Positions 1-8,500 of a stretch of 64,000 nucleotides of DNA are shown here, piece after piece. The position numbers and the translations under genes were made by a program. Within the stretch, counting starts at the first letter, position 1, and each line of letters begins with the position of its first letter. Origin of the DNA: RGIG2041 sp045578865 (GTDB lineage: Bacteria; Bacillota; Clostridia; UBA1381; UMGS1253); assembly GCA_045578865.1 (NCBI GenBank), contig JAZNLB010000003.1:3010-67009 (forward strand). Direction: 5' to 3'. The notes under the pieces were generated by a model. That model ran no database searches, was not told the DNA's origin, and saw only the letters and a list, made by a program, of their open reading frames with translations.

Positions 1-930
1 AATTATGGTGGTATAATAACTAAGCTCATTTATAATGGAGTAGATGTGGCGCTGGGGCACAACAATTTAGAGGAATACTTCGGCAATGACGGGTATTTCG
101 GTGCGCTCATTGGCAGAAATGCTAATCGTATTGAAAACGCAGAATTTGAACTCAATGGCAAAGTATACAACCTTTTTGCAAACGATGGAAAGAACAATCT
201 GCATGGTGGAAAAGAAGGCTTTGATAAAAAAATATGGGATGTCACAATCGTTGATGAAGAAGAACCTTCGCTTGTTTTGTCTACTATAAGCAAGGACGGC
301 GAAGAAGGCTTTCCGGGGAATGTGAACATACAGGTAACATATACACTAACAAATGATAACTGTCTGAAAATTCATTATGTGGGTGAAAGTGATGCAGATA
401 CTGTGCTTAATATGACAAATCACACATATTTTAATCTAAATGGTCATTCAAGCGGAGTTGTTGATGACCATATGCTCTGGATTGACAGTGATTTTTATAC
501 TCCAATTTCAGATAAATGTATTCCAACCGGTGAAGTGCTTAGTGTAAAAAATACGCCATTTGATTTTTCTGCTGAAGATACCCTAAAAGAAAGATTGAAG
601 TCAGAATACGAACAAATTAAAAAGTTCGGCGGTTTTGATCATAATTTTATTCTCAATGGTCGAGGGTATAGAAAGGTTGGTAAATGCACAGGCAATAAGA
701 CTGGTATTGTTATGGAGATATATACCGACCAAAGTGGTATGCAGGTATATTCAGGGAATGGGATAGATGAAAATCGTGTGTGCAAGGACGGCGTAACCTA
801 CGGTAAACATTGCGGAATATGTTTTGAAACTCAAAGCTTTCCAAACAGCATGAAGATTACGCACTTCCCAAATGCAATTTTGAGAAAAGGCGAAAAGTAC
901 GACACGGTCACAACATATAAATTTATATAA
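1..930 (+). CDS. galM: Aldose 1-epimerase (galactose mutarotase), 5' end missing
   Basis: The reading frame is open from the first base, so the gene starts before the window. The 309 visible codons match galactose mutarotase, which interconverts the alpha and beta anomers of galactose and glucose in the cytoplasm. Family hallmarks seen are the YFGALIGRNANRI block, NNLHGG and NHTYFNLNG (the two conserved histidines), FDHNF, and FETQSFPNS, whose Glu is the expected catalytic base. The gene is followed after 25 bp by galK, so the pair supplies alpha-galactose and phosphorylates it. Only the first few dozen residues are missing. Confidence is high. Confidence 0.93.
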   Translation, partial: NYGGIITKLIYNGVDVALGHNNLEEYFGNDGYFGALIGRNANRIENAEFELNGKVYNLFANDGKNNLHGGKEGFDKKIWDVTIVDEEEPSLVLSTISKDGEEGFPGNVNIQVTYTLTNDNCLKIHYVGESDADTVLNMTNHTYFNLNGHSSGVVDDHMLWIDSDFYTPISDKCIPTGEVLSVKNTPFDFSAEDTLKERLKSEYEQIKKFGGFDHNFILNGRGYRKVGKCTGNKTGIVMEIYTDQSGMQVYSGNGIDENRVCKDGVTYGKHCGICFETQSFPNSMKITHFPNAILRKGEKYDTVTTYKFI

Positions 931-955
931 ATTCTGATATAAGGATGGGATTCAT

Positions 956-2140
956 ATGACAGTTCAAGATATGAAAAAAATGTTTTTAGAGGTTTATGGT
1001 GGTGATGATTTAGAACTTCGTATATTTGAATCGCCGGGCAGAGTGAATCTTATTGGTGAGCATATTGACTATTGTGGCGGTTGTGTAATGCCGGCGGCAC
1101 TTACAATGAAAACTACAATTATTGCAAGAAAAAGAAATGACGATGTTATTCGTTTGAAAGCAACTGATTTGGATTTGATGGTTGAAACAACTATACCTGA
1201 AATGGCGAAACTCAAAGGTAAAATAAAATGGGGAGATTACCAAATAGGTGTGGCTTTGGAACTCATAAATGCCGGATATGATATTTGTGGTTGTGATTTA
1301 TTATACGATGACACAGTTCCACATGGCGGCGGGCTTTCGTCATCTGCCGCAATAGAGGTATCTACTGCACTCATGTTTGCCACCTTTGCAAATGAAAAGA
1401 CGGGAAGCAATAAAGAAATCGACATGATAGAAATGGCGTTGCTTTCGCAAAAAGCAGAACATAATTTTATTGATGTAAAATGCGGAATTATGGATCAGTT
1501 TGCATCTGCTATGGGAAAAGCAGACCATGCAATATATTTGAACTGTGCCACATTGGAGTATGAGCACATACCGCTAAAAATGGACGGATACAAAATTGTG
1601 CTTACAAATACCAATGTAAAGCATTCTCTTGGCAGTTCCAAGTATAATGAAAGACGAAAAGAATGTGAAGAAGGCTTATCTGTATTAAAAACTGCCATGC
1701 CGAATATTAATCAGCTTGCTGATGTTTCACCTGAAAAATTTGAATTACATAAAGACCTAATAGCAGATTTGATCGTGCAAAAACGCATAAAGCATGTTGT
1801 ATATGAGTGCGACAGAGTTAAAAAGAGCGCCCAAGCTCTAAAAAACAATGAAATTGATAAATTCGGGGAATTCATGAATGCTTCTCATAATTCTTTGCAA
1901 TATGATTATGAGGTTACATGTCCTGAATTAGATTTTGTCGTACAGGAAGGAAGACAAATCGAGGGTGTTCTTGGAATAAGAATGACCGGGGCAGGATTTG
2001 GCGGCTGTACTGTGGCTATCATAAAGGATGAGAGCATTGATAAGTACATTGAAATTGTTGGGACAAAATATAAAGAAAAATTTGGACACGAAGCTACATT
2101 TTATGTTACAGAAATAGGAGACGGCGGTAGAGAAATATAA
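956..2140 (+). CDS. galK: Galactokinase
   Basis: This 394-residue GHMP kinase phosphorylates galactose to galactose 1-phosphate with ATP, the first committed Leloir step. The galactokinase signature PGRVNLIGEHIDYCGG lies at about residues 27-42, the ATP-binding glycine/serine loop PHGGGLSSSAA at about 122, the catalytic-Asp region CGIMDQF in the middle, and the third GHMP motif GAGFGGCTVAI near the C-terminus. The length is normal for the family. The ATG follows an AAGGATGGG ribosome binding site. The gene is co-oriented with galM, 25 bp away. No galT or galE is visible in the window. Confidence 0.95.
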   Translation: MTVQDMKKMFLEVYGGDDLELRIFESPGRVNLIGEHIDYCGGCVMPAALTMKTTIIARKRNDDVIRLKATDLDLMVETTIPEMAKLKGKIKWGDYQIGVALELINAGYDICGCDLLYDDTVPHGGGLSSSAAIEVSTALMFATFANEKTGSNKEIDMIEMALLSQKAEHNFIDVKCGIMDQFASAMGKADHAIYLNCATLEYEHIPLKMDGYKIVLTNTNVKHSLGSSKYNERRKECEEGLSVLKTAMPNINQLADVSPEKFELHKDLIADLIVQKRIKHVVYECDRVKKSAQALKNNEIDKFGEFMNASHNSLQYDYEVTCPELDFVVQEGRQIEGVLGIRMTGAGFGGCTVAIIKDESIDKYIEIVGTKYKEKFGHEATFYVTEIGDGGREI

Positions 2141-2176
2141 AACAAAAGAAACTATAAAAATCATTTGGCTCGACCT

Positions 2177-2225
2177 AAAAGAATAGCACATGATTTGTTC
2201 AAAACAATCATGTGCTATTCTTTTT
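2177..2225. terminator. Bidirectional rho-independent terminator
   Basis: A 19-bp perfect stem (2177-2195 with 2206-2224) has A and T runs on both flanks. It can end galK on the plus strand and the HTH gene on the minus strand, whose stop codon lies inside the right arm. Confidence 0.85.
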
Positions 2226-2415
2226 CAAACTTAATAATGTCTTCTACTTTGCAATCAAGTGCATAACAAAGGGCATCAAGAGTTTTGGTGCTGATTGCTT
2301 CACCCTTTTTTATTCTGTGGAGAGTGTTTGCAGAAAAACCTTGTTTAAATATCAAAAAATATTCAGTTAATCCCTTTTTAAAAAGAGTATTATAAAAAGG
2401 TTTGTAACTAATCAT
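2215..2415 (-). CDS. Small Cro/C1-type HTH regulator
   Basis: This 66-residue protein is essentially one XRE-family helix-turn-helix domain: FSANTLHRIKKGEAISTKTLDALCYALDC is the recognition half and KVEDIIKF the closing helix. It resembles the YozG-like minimal regulators of Firmicutes. The ATG at 2415 was chosen because GGTGA lies six bases upstream; a TTG 12 bases further up lacks a site. It is transcribed away from the GGDEF gene, and TGAGTAT repeats overlap the divergent promoter, so self- and neighbour-repression is likely. That regulatory role is inferred. Confidence 0.75.
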   Translation of the reverse strand: MISYKPFYNTLFKKGLTEYFLIFKQGFSANTLHRIKKGEAISTKTLDALCYALDCKVEDIIKFEKE

Positions 2416-2451
2416 TAATATCACCAAAACAATATTATCATACTTAAAGTA

Positions 2452-2480
2452 TTGACAATACTCAACAAAATGAGTATAAT
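2452..2480 (+). promoter_or_regulatory. Consensus sigma-A promoter of the GGDEF gene
   Basis: TTGACA (2452-2457), a 17-bp spacer and TATAAT (2475-2480) match the vegetative consensus exactly. Confidence 0.85.
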
Positions 2481-2503
2481 CGTTGTATTAGAAAAATGAG
2501 TAT
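2458..2503. promoter_or_regulatory. Candidate operator of the small HTH regulator
   Basis: The inverted repeat ATACTCA-N6-TGAGTAT (2458-2477) fills the spacer between the -35 and -10 boxes, and a third TGAGTAT lies at 2497-2503, past the expected start of transcription. Placement between the divergent HTH and GGDEF genes suggests repression by the HTH protein. This is inferred. Confidence 0.5.
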
Positions 2504-2568
2504 ATTACATTCAACGGTTTAAACTGTACCCATACCTACATTATAATCATACATGAAGAGGGGAAAAA

Positions 2569-3165
2569 ATGAGAACAGCATTGGGATTGACAGCGGTCAT
2601 AACAATATTACTAATGATTATTATATTAAAACTTTTATTAAAAATTCGAGTTCTTCGCAAAAAAAATAAATATGTTGATGAAGCAAATATGTGGCATAGA
2701 CTTGCCGTTACAGATGACTTAACAGGGATTTATAATAGAAATGCGTATAACATATATATGGAGAGGGCCAAAGTAGACGCGAAACATAAAGAAAGGGGAA
2801 TTATCCTTTTCGATGTTGATAATTTTAAAATAATCAATGACACACAAGGTCATCTGGCTGGAGATGCTGTGTTGAAGAATGTGGCGAAAAATCTTACGGA
2901 GGTTTTTTTAGAGCCTCAATATAGTGTTTTTCGTATAGGTGGAGATGAATTTGCTGTTTTGTCCAAAGGCGTTTCAGAAAAGGAAATGATTGAACGGTTG
3001 ATTATTTTAAGAAAGATACTCAACGATAATGGCGATATCAGTTTATCAATAGGATATTCAATGATTAAAGATACGCAGGAGAAAGCATTTGGGTATGCAG
3101 ATGATATGCTTTATGCGGATAAACTATCTAAAAAATTGCGAAACTGTCCTTTGGAGCCCACATGA
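2569..3165 (+). CDS. Membrane-anchored GGDEF protein, probable diguanylate cyclase
   Basis: This 198-residue protein has one N-terminal membrane segment (about residues 4-25) and one GGDEF domain. Visible motifs are DLTGIYNRNAY (50-60), FDVDNFKIIN (81-90) and an intact IGGDEF (123-128), so it should make cyclic-di-GMP from GTP. There is no RxxD inhibitory site five residues before GGDEF, so product inhibition at that site is not expected. No separate sensor domain is present. The ATG follows an AGAGGGG site. It sits alone behind a consensus promoter and ends before a hairpin terminator. Confidence 0.85.
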   Translation: MRTALGLTAVITILLMIIILKLLLKIRVLRKKNKYVDEANMWHRLAVTDDLTGIYNRNAYNIYMERAKVDAKHKERGIILFDVDNFKIINDTQGHLAGDAVLKNVAKNLTEVFLEPQYSVFRIGGDEFAVLSKGVSEKEMIERLIILRKILNDNGDISLSIGYSMIKDTQEKAFGYADDMLYADKLSKKLRNCPLEPT

Positions 3166-3244
3166 TTTTCCCATCAGTTTTAGTTAAAGTTTAAAATGTT
3201 GTGTCTCCTCAATAGACAAGAGAATAGGAAATTTTGTATGGCGA

Positions 3245-3284
3245 GTAAAGGCTCTCACAAAGTTGTGAGAGCCTTTACTGTCTT
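3245..3284 (+). terminator. Hairpin terminator after the GGDEF gene
   Basis: A 16-bp stem (3245-3260 with 3263-3278) is followed by TGTCTTT. The T-run is weak but the stem is near perfect. Confidence 0.65.
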
Positions 3285-3320
3285 TAACAGAGCAATTATA
3301 AAGAAGTGCTTTTTTAAGTT

Positions 3321-3396
3321 ATTTAGATAATTGTCTAAATAGGTGTTGACAGGCAAGGGGTTTTGAGGTATACTATATTTAGATAATTATCTAAAT
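3321..3396. promoter_or_regulatory. Paired SdpR/ArsR-type operators
   Basis: Two nearly identical palindromes flank the promoter: one at 3321-3340 and the perfect ATTTAGATAATTATCTAAAT at 3377-3396. They differ by a single base. One sits upstream of the -35 box and the other covers the transcription start, as expected for an autorepressor that can bridge both sites. Confidence 0.75.
3346..3374 (+). promoter_or_regulatory. Promoter of the sdpR-sdpI operon
   Basis: TTGACA (3346-3351), 17 bp, TATACT (3369-3374). It lies between the two ATTTAGATAA palindromes. Confidence 0.8.
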
Positions 3397-3417
3397 GCTT
3401 TGAGGAGAGGTGGAATT

Positions 3418-3687
3418 ATGGGGATAAATGAAACATTAAAGGCGATTTCCGACCCGATGCGCCGCGAGATTTTACAGATACTCAGAGACGGAAGAAAATC
3501 CGCAGGTGAAATTGCCGAGCGGTTTGATTTAACGGGAGCGACGGTATCATACCATTTGGCAAAATTAAAAAGTGCGGATTTGATTGCTGAGCAAAAACAC
3601 AAAAACTTCATTTATTATGAACTCAATGCATCTGTATTTGAGGAAGTTTTGAGTTGGATTTATACTTTGGGAGGGAGACTAAAATGA
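3418..3687 (+). CDS. sdpR: ArsR-family autorepressor, SdpR-like
   Basis: This 89-residue winged-helix protein matches the SdpR subgroup of ArsR repressors: LKAISDPMRREILQIL, then the recognition region SAGEIAERFDLTGATVSYHLAKLKSADLI, then a short wing. The ATG at 3418 follows GAGGAGAGGTGG; an upstream in-frame TTG has no site. The gene overlaps the SdpI-like gene by ATGA. In Bacillus subtilis the pair SdpR/SdpI controls its own operon and gives immunity to the SdpC toxin. No sdpC is visible here, so the inducing signal is unknown. Confidence 0.85.
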   Translation: MGINETLKAISDPMRREILQILRDGRKSAGEIAERFDLTGATVSYHLAKLKSADLIAEQKHKNFIYYELNASVFEEVLSWIYTLGGRLK

Positions 3688-4298
3688 AAAAGATTAAATG
3701 GAAATATATGATGTTGACCTGTACAATTTGCCTGCTGCCGATTATTTTTGGCATAATTTTATGGGACAAATTACCGCAGACCATTGCAATACATTTTAAT
3801 TTATACAATGAGCCGGACGGGTTTACAACCAAAGGCTTTGCAGTATTCGGGCTGCCTGTTATGATGGCGTTTTTGCAGGCAATCAGCTGCCTGATTAACG
3901 ATATTAACGCGTTCAAGTATGGCGAGCGCAAGAAATTTGAGCATGCAACAAAATGGATTATTCCTATAATGTGTATACTTCTGCAAGCCGCAACGCTTGC
4001 GTACGCACTGGGCAGAGCCGTTGATATCCGCAGGGTTGCCTGCGGGATTGTCGGCGTGATATTTTTGGTAATCGGCAATTATTTGCCGAAACTCGATTAT
4101 GTTAAAAGCTATGATCTTGATACGCAGAAGTCGAGAAAAATTAACCGTTTTATCGGTTATGAAAGTTTTGTGCTGGGGCTTTTGTTTATCCTCGGCATTT
4201 TTCTGCCGCCGGCATTTAATGTTGCGTGCCTACTGCTTTTAATTCCGTATGCGATTGTTTCTGTGGTTTACAGTGTTTGGGTTATAAAAAGAGGATAA
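3684..4298 (+). CDS. sdpI: SdpI-family membrane protein
   Basis: This 204-residue integral membrane protein has about six hydrophobic segments. The N-terminal DUF1648 portion contains LPQTIAIHFN and EPDGF, and the later SdpI-type portion contains IGNYLPKL. Known family members are toxin-immunity and signal-transducing proteins that relieve SdpR repression. The ATG at 3684 overlaps the sdpR stop by four bases and follows GGGAGGGA. The pairing supports SdpI, but resistance to a specific toxin cannot be assumed. Confidence 0.85.
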   Translation: MKKIKWKYMMLTCTICLLPIIFGIILWDKLPQTIAIHFNLYNEPDGFTTKGFAVFGLPVMMAFLQAISCLINDINAFKYGERKKFEHATKWIIPIMCILLQAATLAYALGRAVDIRRVACGIVGVIFLVIGNYLPKLDYVKSYDLDTQKSRKINRFIGYESFVLGLLFILGIFLPPAFNVACLLLLIPYAIVSVVYSVWVIKRG

Positions 4299-4359
4299 CT
4301 TGCATAATTACATCCGAAGACGGACATACTTTCCGTATTAAAACAAAGGATGTGAAAGC

Positions 4360-4794
4360 ATGGTAGAACCAGATACAATTAAACTTTTGCGTGAATGTGA
4401 TGCGGGTGTGAAGATGGGGGTTTCCTCCATTGAAGAGGTGTTAGATTATGTGGACAGTGATTCGCTCAAACAAATTCTCACGAAAAACAAAGAGGAGCAT
4501 GACAAACTGGATGTGCAGATTCAGGCTCTTTTAGACACATACCGCGATGAAGGCAAAGAGCCTGCACCGATTGCCAAGGGTATGTCGTGGATGAAAACCA
4601 ATTTTAAACTTGCGATGGACGAATCGGATGCAACGGTGGCAGATTTGATGACAGACGGTTGCAACATGGGCGTAAAGTCGCTTTCCAAGTATTTAAACCA
4701 GTATGCGGCGGCGGACGAAAAAAGCAAGGACATCACAAAATCGCTCATTCATTTGGAAGAACAGTTGGCGGTGTCGCTTCGAGCGTACTTGTAA
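4360..4794 (+). CDS. Conserved helical protein, function unknown
   Basis: This 144-residue soluble protein is almost entirely predicted helix and lacks cysteines in metal-site arrangement. Its layout (IKLLRECDAGVKMGVSSIEEVLD, EEHDKL, then GMSWMKTNFKLAMD, then HLEEQLAVSLRAYL) suggests a four-helix ferritin-like bundle, but I cannot assign a function. It has its own RBS (AAAGGATG) and is followed by a hairpin terminator, so it may be a single-gene unit downstream of sdpRI. Confidence 0.65.
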   Translation: MVEPDTIKLLRECDAGVKMGVSSIEEVLDYVDSDSLKQILTKNKEEHDKLDVQIQALLDTYRDEGKEPAPIAKGMSWMKTNFKLAMDESDATVADLMTDGCNMGVKSLSKYLNQYAAADEKSKDITKSLIHLEEQLAVSLRAYL

Positions 4795-4806
4795 AAAAGA
4801 AAAAAG

Positions 4807-4837
4807 CATCTAAGACAAAGGGCTTGGATGTTTTTTT
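4807..4837 (+). terminator. Rho-independent terminator
   Basis: Stem CATCTAAG/CTTGGATG (4807-4814 with 4823-4830, one G-U pair) is followed by seven T residues. Confidence 0.7.
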
Positions 4838-4866
4838 CTTTTTGTGTTCCGGTCTTTGGGGGTGAA

Positions 4867-4895
4867 TTGACAATCGGGGCATACTGTGATAACAT
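4867..4895 (+). promoter_or_regulatory. Possible promoter of the LOG-STAND genes
   Basis: TTGACA (4867-4872), 17 bp, TAACAT (4890-4895). The -10 box is imperfect. No comparable promoter is seen between the LOG and STAND genes. Confidence 0.45.
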
Positions 4896-4964
4896 TATAC
4901 ATAGATATTCAAATAATAAGCGAAGTTTAATTGTGCTTCTGCAATTAAGAAGGAGGACAACGGT

Positions 4965-5543
4965 ATGAATATTTGTGTATACGGAGCATCGAGTAACAGT
5001 ATTGATAAAATTTATTTGGAGACTGCCTATACATTGGCGTCCAAAATGGCAAAACGCGGCCATACGCTTATATACGGCGGTGGCGGGAATGGTGTGATGG
5101 GCGCTTGTGCGCGCGGAGCAAACGATAATGGCGGCAAGATTGTTGGCATTTCACCAAAATTTTTCACGGTGGATGGTGTGCTCTATGACAACTGTACGGA
5201 ATTTATTTTCACTGAGACCATGCGAGAGAGAAAAAGGATTTTGGAAGACCGTTCCGATGCCTTTGTAATTGCACCGGGTGGTATCGGCACCTTTGATGAG
5301 TTTTTTGAAATTTTAACGCTCAAACAACTAGAGCGCCATAATAAACCGATTGCAATTTTCAATGTAAAGGGCTATTATGACTTGATGATTGAAATGCTCA
5401 ACAAGACGGCGGAAGGCAAGTTTATGACGAAAAAAAGCTTAGAACTTTTCGAAGTGTTTGATGAGGCGGAGGACCTGCTCGACTATATTGAAAATTATGA
5501 TGAAGCGCCGATAGACATCCGTGAGTTGAAGGATATCGGCTGA
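4965..5543 (+). CDS. LOG-family nucleotide 5'-monophosphate phosphoribohydrolase
   Basis: This 192-residue Rossmann-fold protein belongs to the LOG/TIGR00730 family, which cleaves (cytokinin-type) nucleoside 5'-monophosphates to base and ribose 5-phosphate. It has the nucleotide-binding YGGGGNGVMGACARGA stretch (37-52), the catalytic Arg region TMRERK and the diagnostic PGGIGTFDE (104-112). The ATG follows AAGGAGGAC. It lies 54 bp before the STAND-like gene with no terminator between, so co-expression is plausible. LOG proteins belong to the wider SLOG superfamily, which recurs in nucleotide-based bacterial immune systems. A link here is inferred. Confidence 0.85.
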   Translation: MNICVYGASSNSIDKIYLETAYTLASKMAKRGHTLIYGGGGNGVMGACARGANDNGGKIVGISPKFFTVDGVLYDNCTEFIFTETMRERKRILEDRSDAFVIAPGGIGTFDEFFEILTLKQLERHNKPIAIFNVKGYYDLMIEMLNKTAEGKFMTKKSLELFEVFDEAEDLLDYIENYDEAPIDIRELKDIG

Positions 5544-5597
5544 TATTGACTTTATACAAAGGATACAAATTGCAAACGAATGCGAGGGGGAAGAAAA

Positions 5598-8500
5598 ATG
5601 GATATTAAAAAGCAGGTTTCGAATTTTTACAGAAGTTTCAACTGTAATCCCGTCATTTTATATGTAGGGCAAAACATATCCGTTTCGGATTTGAAGGCGC
5701 ATATTGTCGGCTTGCCGTGGAGTTGCGTGCTGACCAGCCGTCGGGAACCGGAATTTGCCGGTTTATTTGCCACGGAATCTCGAGAAGTAAGAGATTGCGC
5801 TAAAAAAGAAGATATTCCGGCAAAACCGATTAATAAGCAGATGCTCAATGTGTTGCGTTTGTATGGTATCGAAGGCGAGGAAGATGAAAAAAACGAGCTG
5901 TTAGCACAGATGTTTTCGGGCAGGGATTCGGGAATTTCTGCAAAACAGACGGTTGCGGCAGAAATGTTTCGTGTTTTAAATTCCCTGCTTGATTGTGCCA
6001 GTCAGTTGGTGGTAGTTGGTTACGACCAAACCAACGAAGGCGAGCTTTCGCTTTATGATTTTTGTTCCACATTACTTGGAGACCGCATCCCGAACGGCAG
6101 CGTGCATATCTGGGGTATAGATGCCGAGGATGAAAATAACAAGCCGATTGAGATGCTGGCTGCCGAAAAGAAATTTGAGCTGATTCCTACATCGCTTGCC
6201 GAAGCGCTTATCGAGGCAGGTAAAACGGAAGAAGATGTGATGATGCCGAGTTATATCGAGACGGGCGATGATGTTTTCTATTGCGACAAAGCGCCGATCG
6301 GTATATCTCAAGATGACCTTGTGCAGTTTCGCCATATGGCAACATTGTTGACGGAAAAAACCGTTAATGCGGTGCGCCCGTACGGCAAGTCAATGTATGA
6401 AAGATGGTTTTTTAATTTCTTAAATTCAAGTTCAACGGAAGGTCCGCAGTGGTATGGCTACCTGTCGAAGTTTTATGTAAAGAGAAGTTTTGAAGATCCG
6501 CTTGCGGTGCTGGTTCGCAAGATGCTTGACGGTACAATTCCGCTTGAAAAACGCGGTCCGGTTATTTTGGAAGGCCCGTCCGGCAGCAGTAAGAGTGTAA
6601 CGCTTGCGGCGCTCGCATATCGCATATTCAACGAAGGTCTTTGTCCGGTTATCTTTATCAAAAAGGACTCGTTTTTGTTTTATAATGAAAGCGAGGAAAT
6701 GAATAAACTTGAAGAGTTGATGCGTCTTATTGATGAAAAAACGCAAAAGCAGATGCGTATTTTGATTGTATGGGACTGTTCGTCTTACCGTTCAGTAGAG
6801 GTCAATGCTTTGCGCCTGACCAGACAGCTGCAAAACAAGGGATTTCGCTTTGTGTTGGTGTGCAGTGCATACGGCCGCCCGTTTGAGAGCGGACAGACCA
6901 ATGAGTATTTTAGAACAGAAGAGCCGAGCAAGTTGTTTGCCTGCAAAAAAGAGGAGGCGCAGATTGTCAAGAGCCGTTCCTGCTATTATATCAATGCTTG
7001 CCGTGATATGACCAAGCGTGAAATTGTGGATTTGTGGAATCGTATTTCGGACTATTCAGGATTAAGTCCGGAGACCATCCGCTATTGGAAAAATCGTTTT
7101 GAGCAGCAAAATGAAACGAGTATTTTCCAGTACTTTTATCGACTGATTGCACTTTTGCGACCGAATCTGGAGCGCGGTCTTTCGCGCGAAGAACAAAAAA
7201 TATGGCAGTATGTGGAAGCGCAGGTGCGCGAGATTTTGGATGCGCCGGAGGAGGAAAAGCCACTCACGGCAATGGAGCTTGCTTTGCAGCGTGCAGGGCT
7301 GGATATCTCAACATTGCATGCAGAGCAGGGAGAAAATGATGCAGAGACGGACAATATCGACATGGAGGCATTTTGCCTTTGCATTGCGATGTTCAGCCGT
7401 TTTAAACTGGAGGTACCATACAACATTGCTTTTCAAAGTTTGACGGGGATGAGCAATGCAAATATGGTTTATTCTGCCACGCACAGAAAACTTTTTGAAA
7501 TAATTACAAAAATTCCGCTCGTTTACTATGGAGAAAGCGAGGCGGACGGCGATTATGCTTTCCGTTTCAGAAATGCGTTTGAAGCACAATTATTCTTGGA
7601 GCGTAAAGACCCGACGGGCGAAAAGCAGTTGAAGCAAATTTTGCAGATTATCCGTCTTTACAATGAAGAATATGAGAGAAACCGTTTTGAAGACGAGCGC
7701 TTTAAAAAGAGTTTGATTGACTTTTTGCGCCTTATTGGTCCGAACTCGGATTATTATAAAGGCAAAGAGCATGAATATGATGTTGACCATTTGTATATCT
7801 TGGGCAATCTGGATAAGTTGGTTGCAGAAGTGGAAGCGCTTGATGTGCCAAATAAGGATGGCGGATTTACTCAGTTGTCGGTTACTTTTATGCGTGAGTT
7901 TTTCGGTAAACTTTGGGATGCCAGAAGCACGGAGCGCGGCGTAAAGAAGTGGGAAGCATGTCCGGACCACTTTAATAAAGAAACCTACGAACTGCGTATC
8001 GAACAGTTAAGTAAGGCGCGTCGCTTGGCAGATGAGTGTGTGGAAACGCTGAAAAATAAGATTGATGACTTGACAATGCATTGGGAAAACAAGCAACGAA
8101 TGGCGGAAGAAAAGAATTCGTTGGCAGTGGAAACTGCGCTGATTAATGCGACCATTGAGCGATTGGAAAAAGAATATAGCGAATGTTGCAAGGAAAACGG
8201 ACAGACACCGGAAGAAAAGTATTGTGTATTGCATACAGAGTATCAGGAAACTTTCCGTCAACTTGAAAAGGTGATTTATTACAACCCGCTCAACGGTTAT
8301 GCCTATAATGCGCTTTTTAGTGCTTTTGAGCAGATGTATAATAAGGAAAGTGTTTCGCAAGAAAAGAAGCTGCAACATTTAAGTGAGATTATGCCGCTTG
8401 TGGACTTGGCGACCAATCCGGATATTGTTAACCGTGGCGAGAGAGAAGATGAACTCAGCAAGCATGTGCAAAGAATTTATGATTTCAGTAAAGGCTATGC

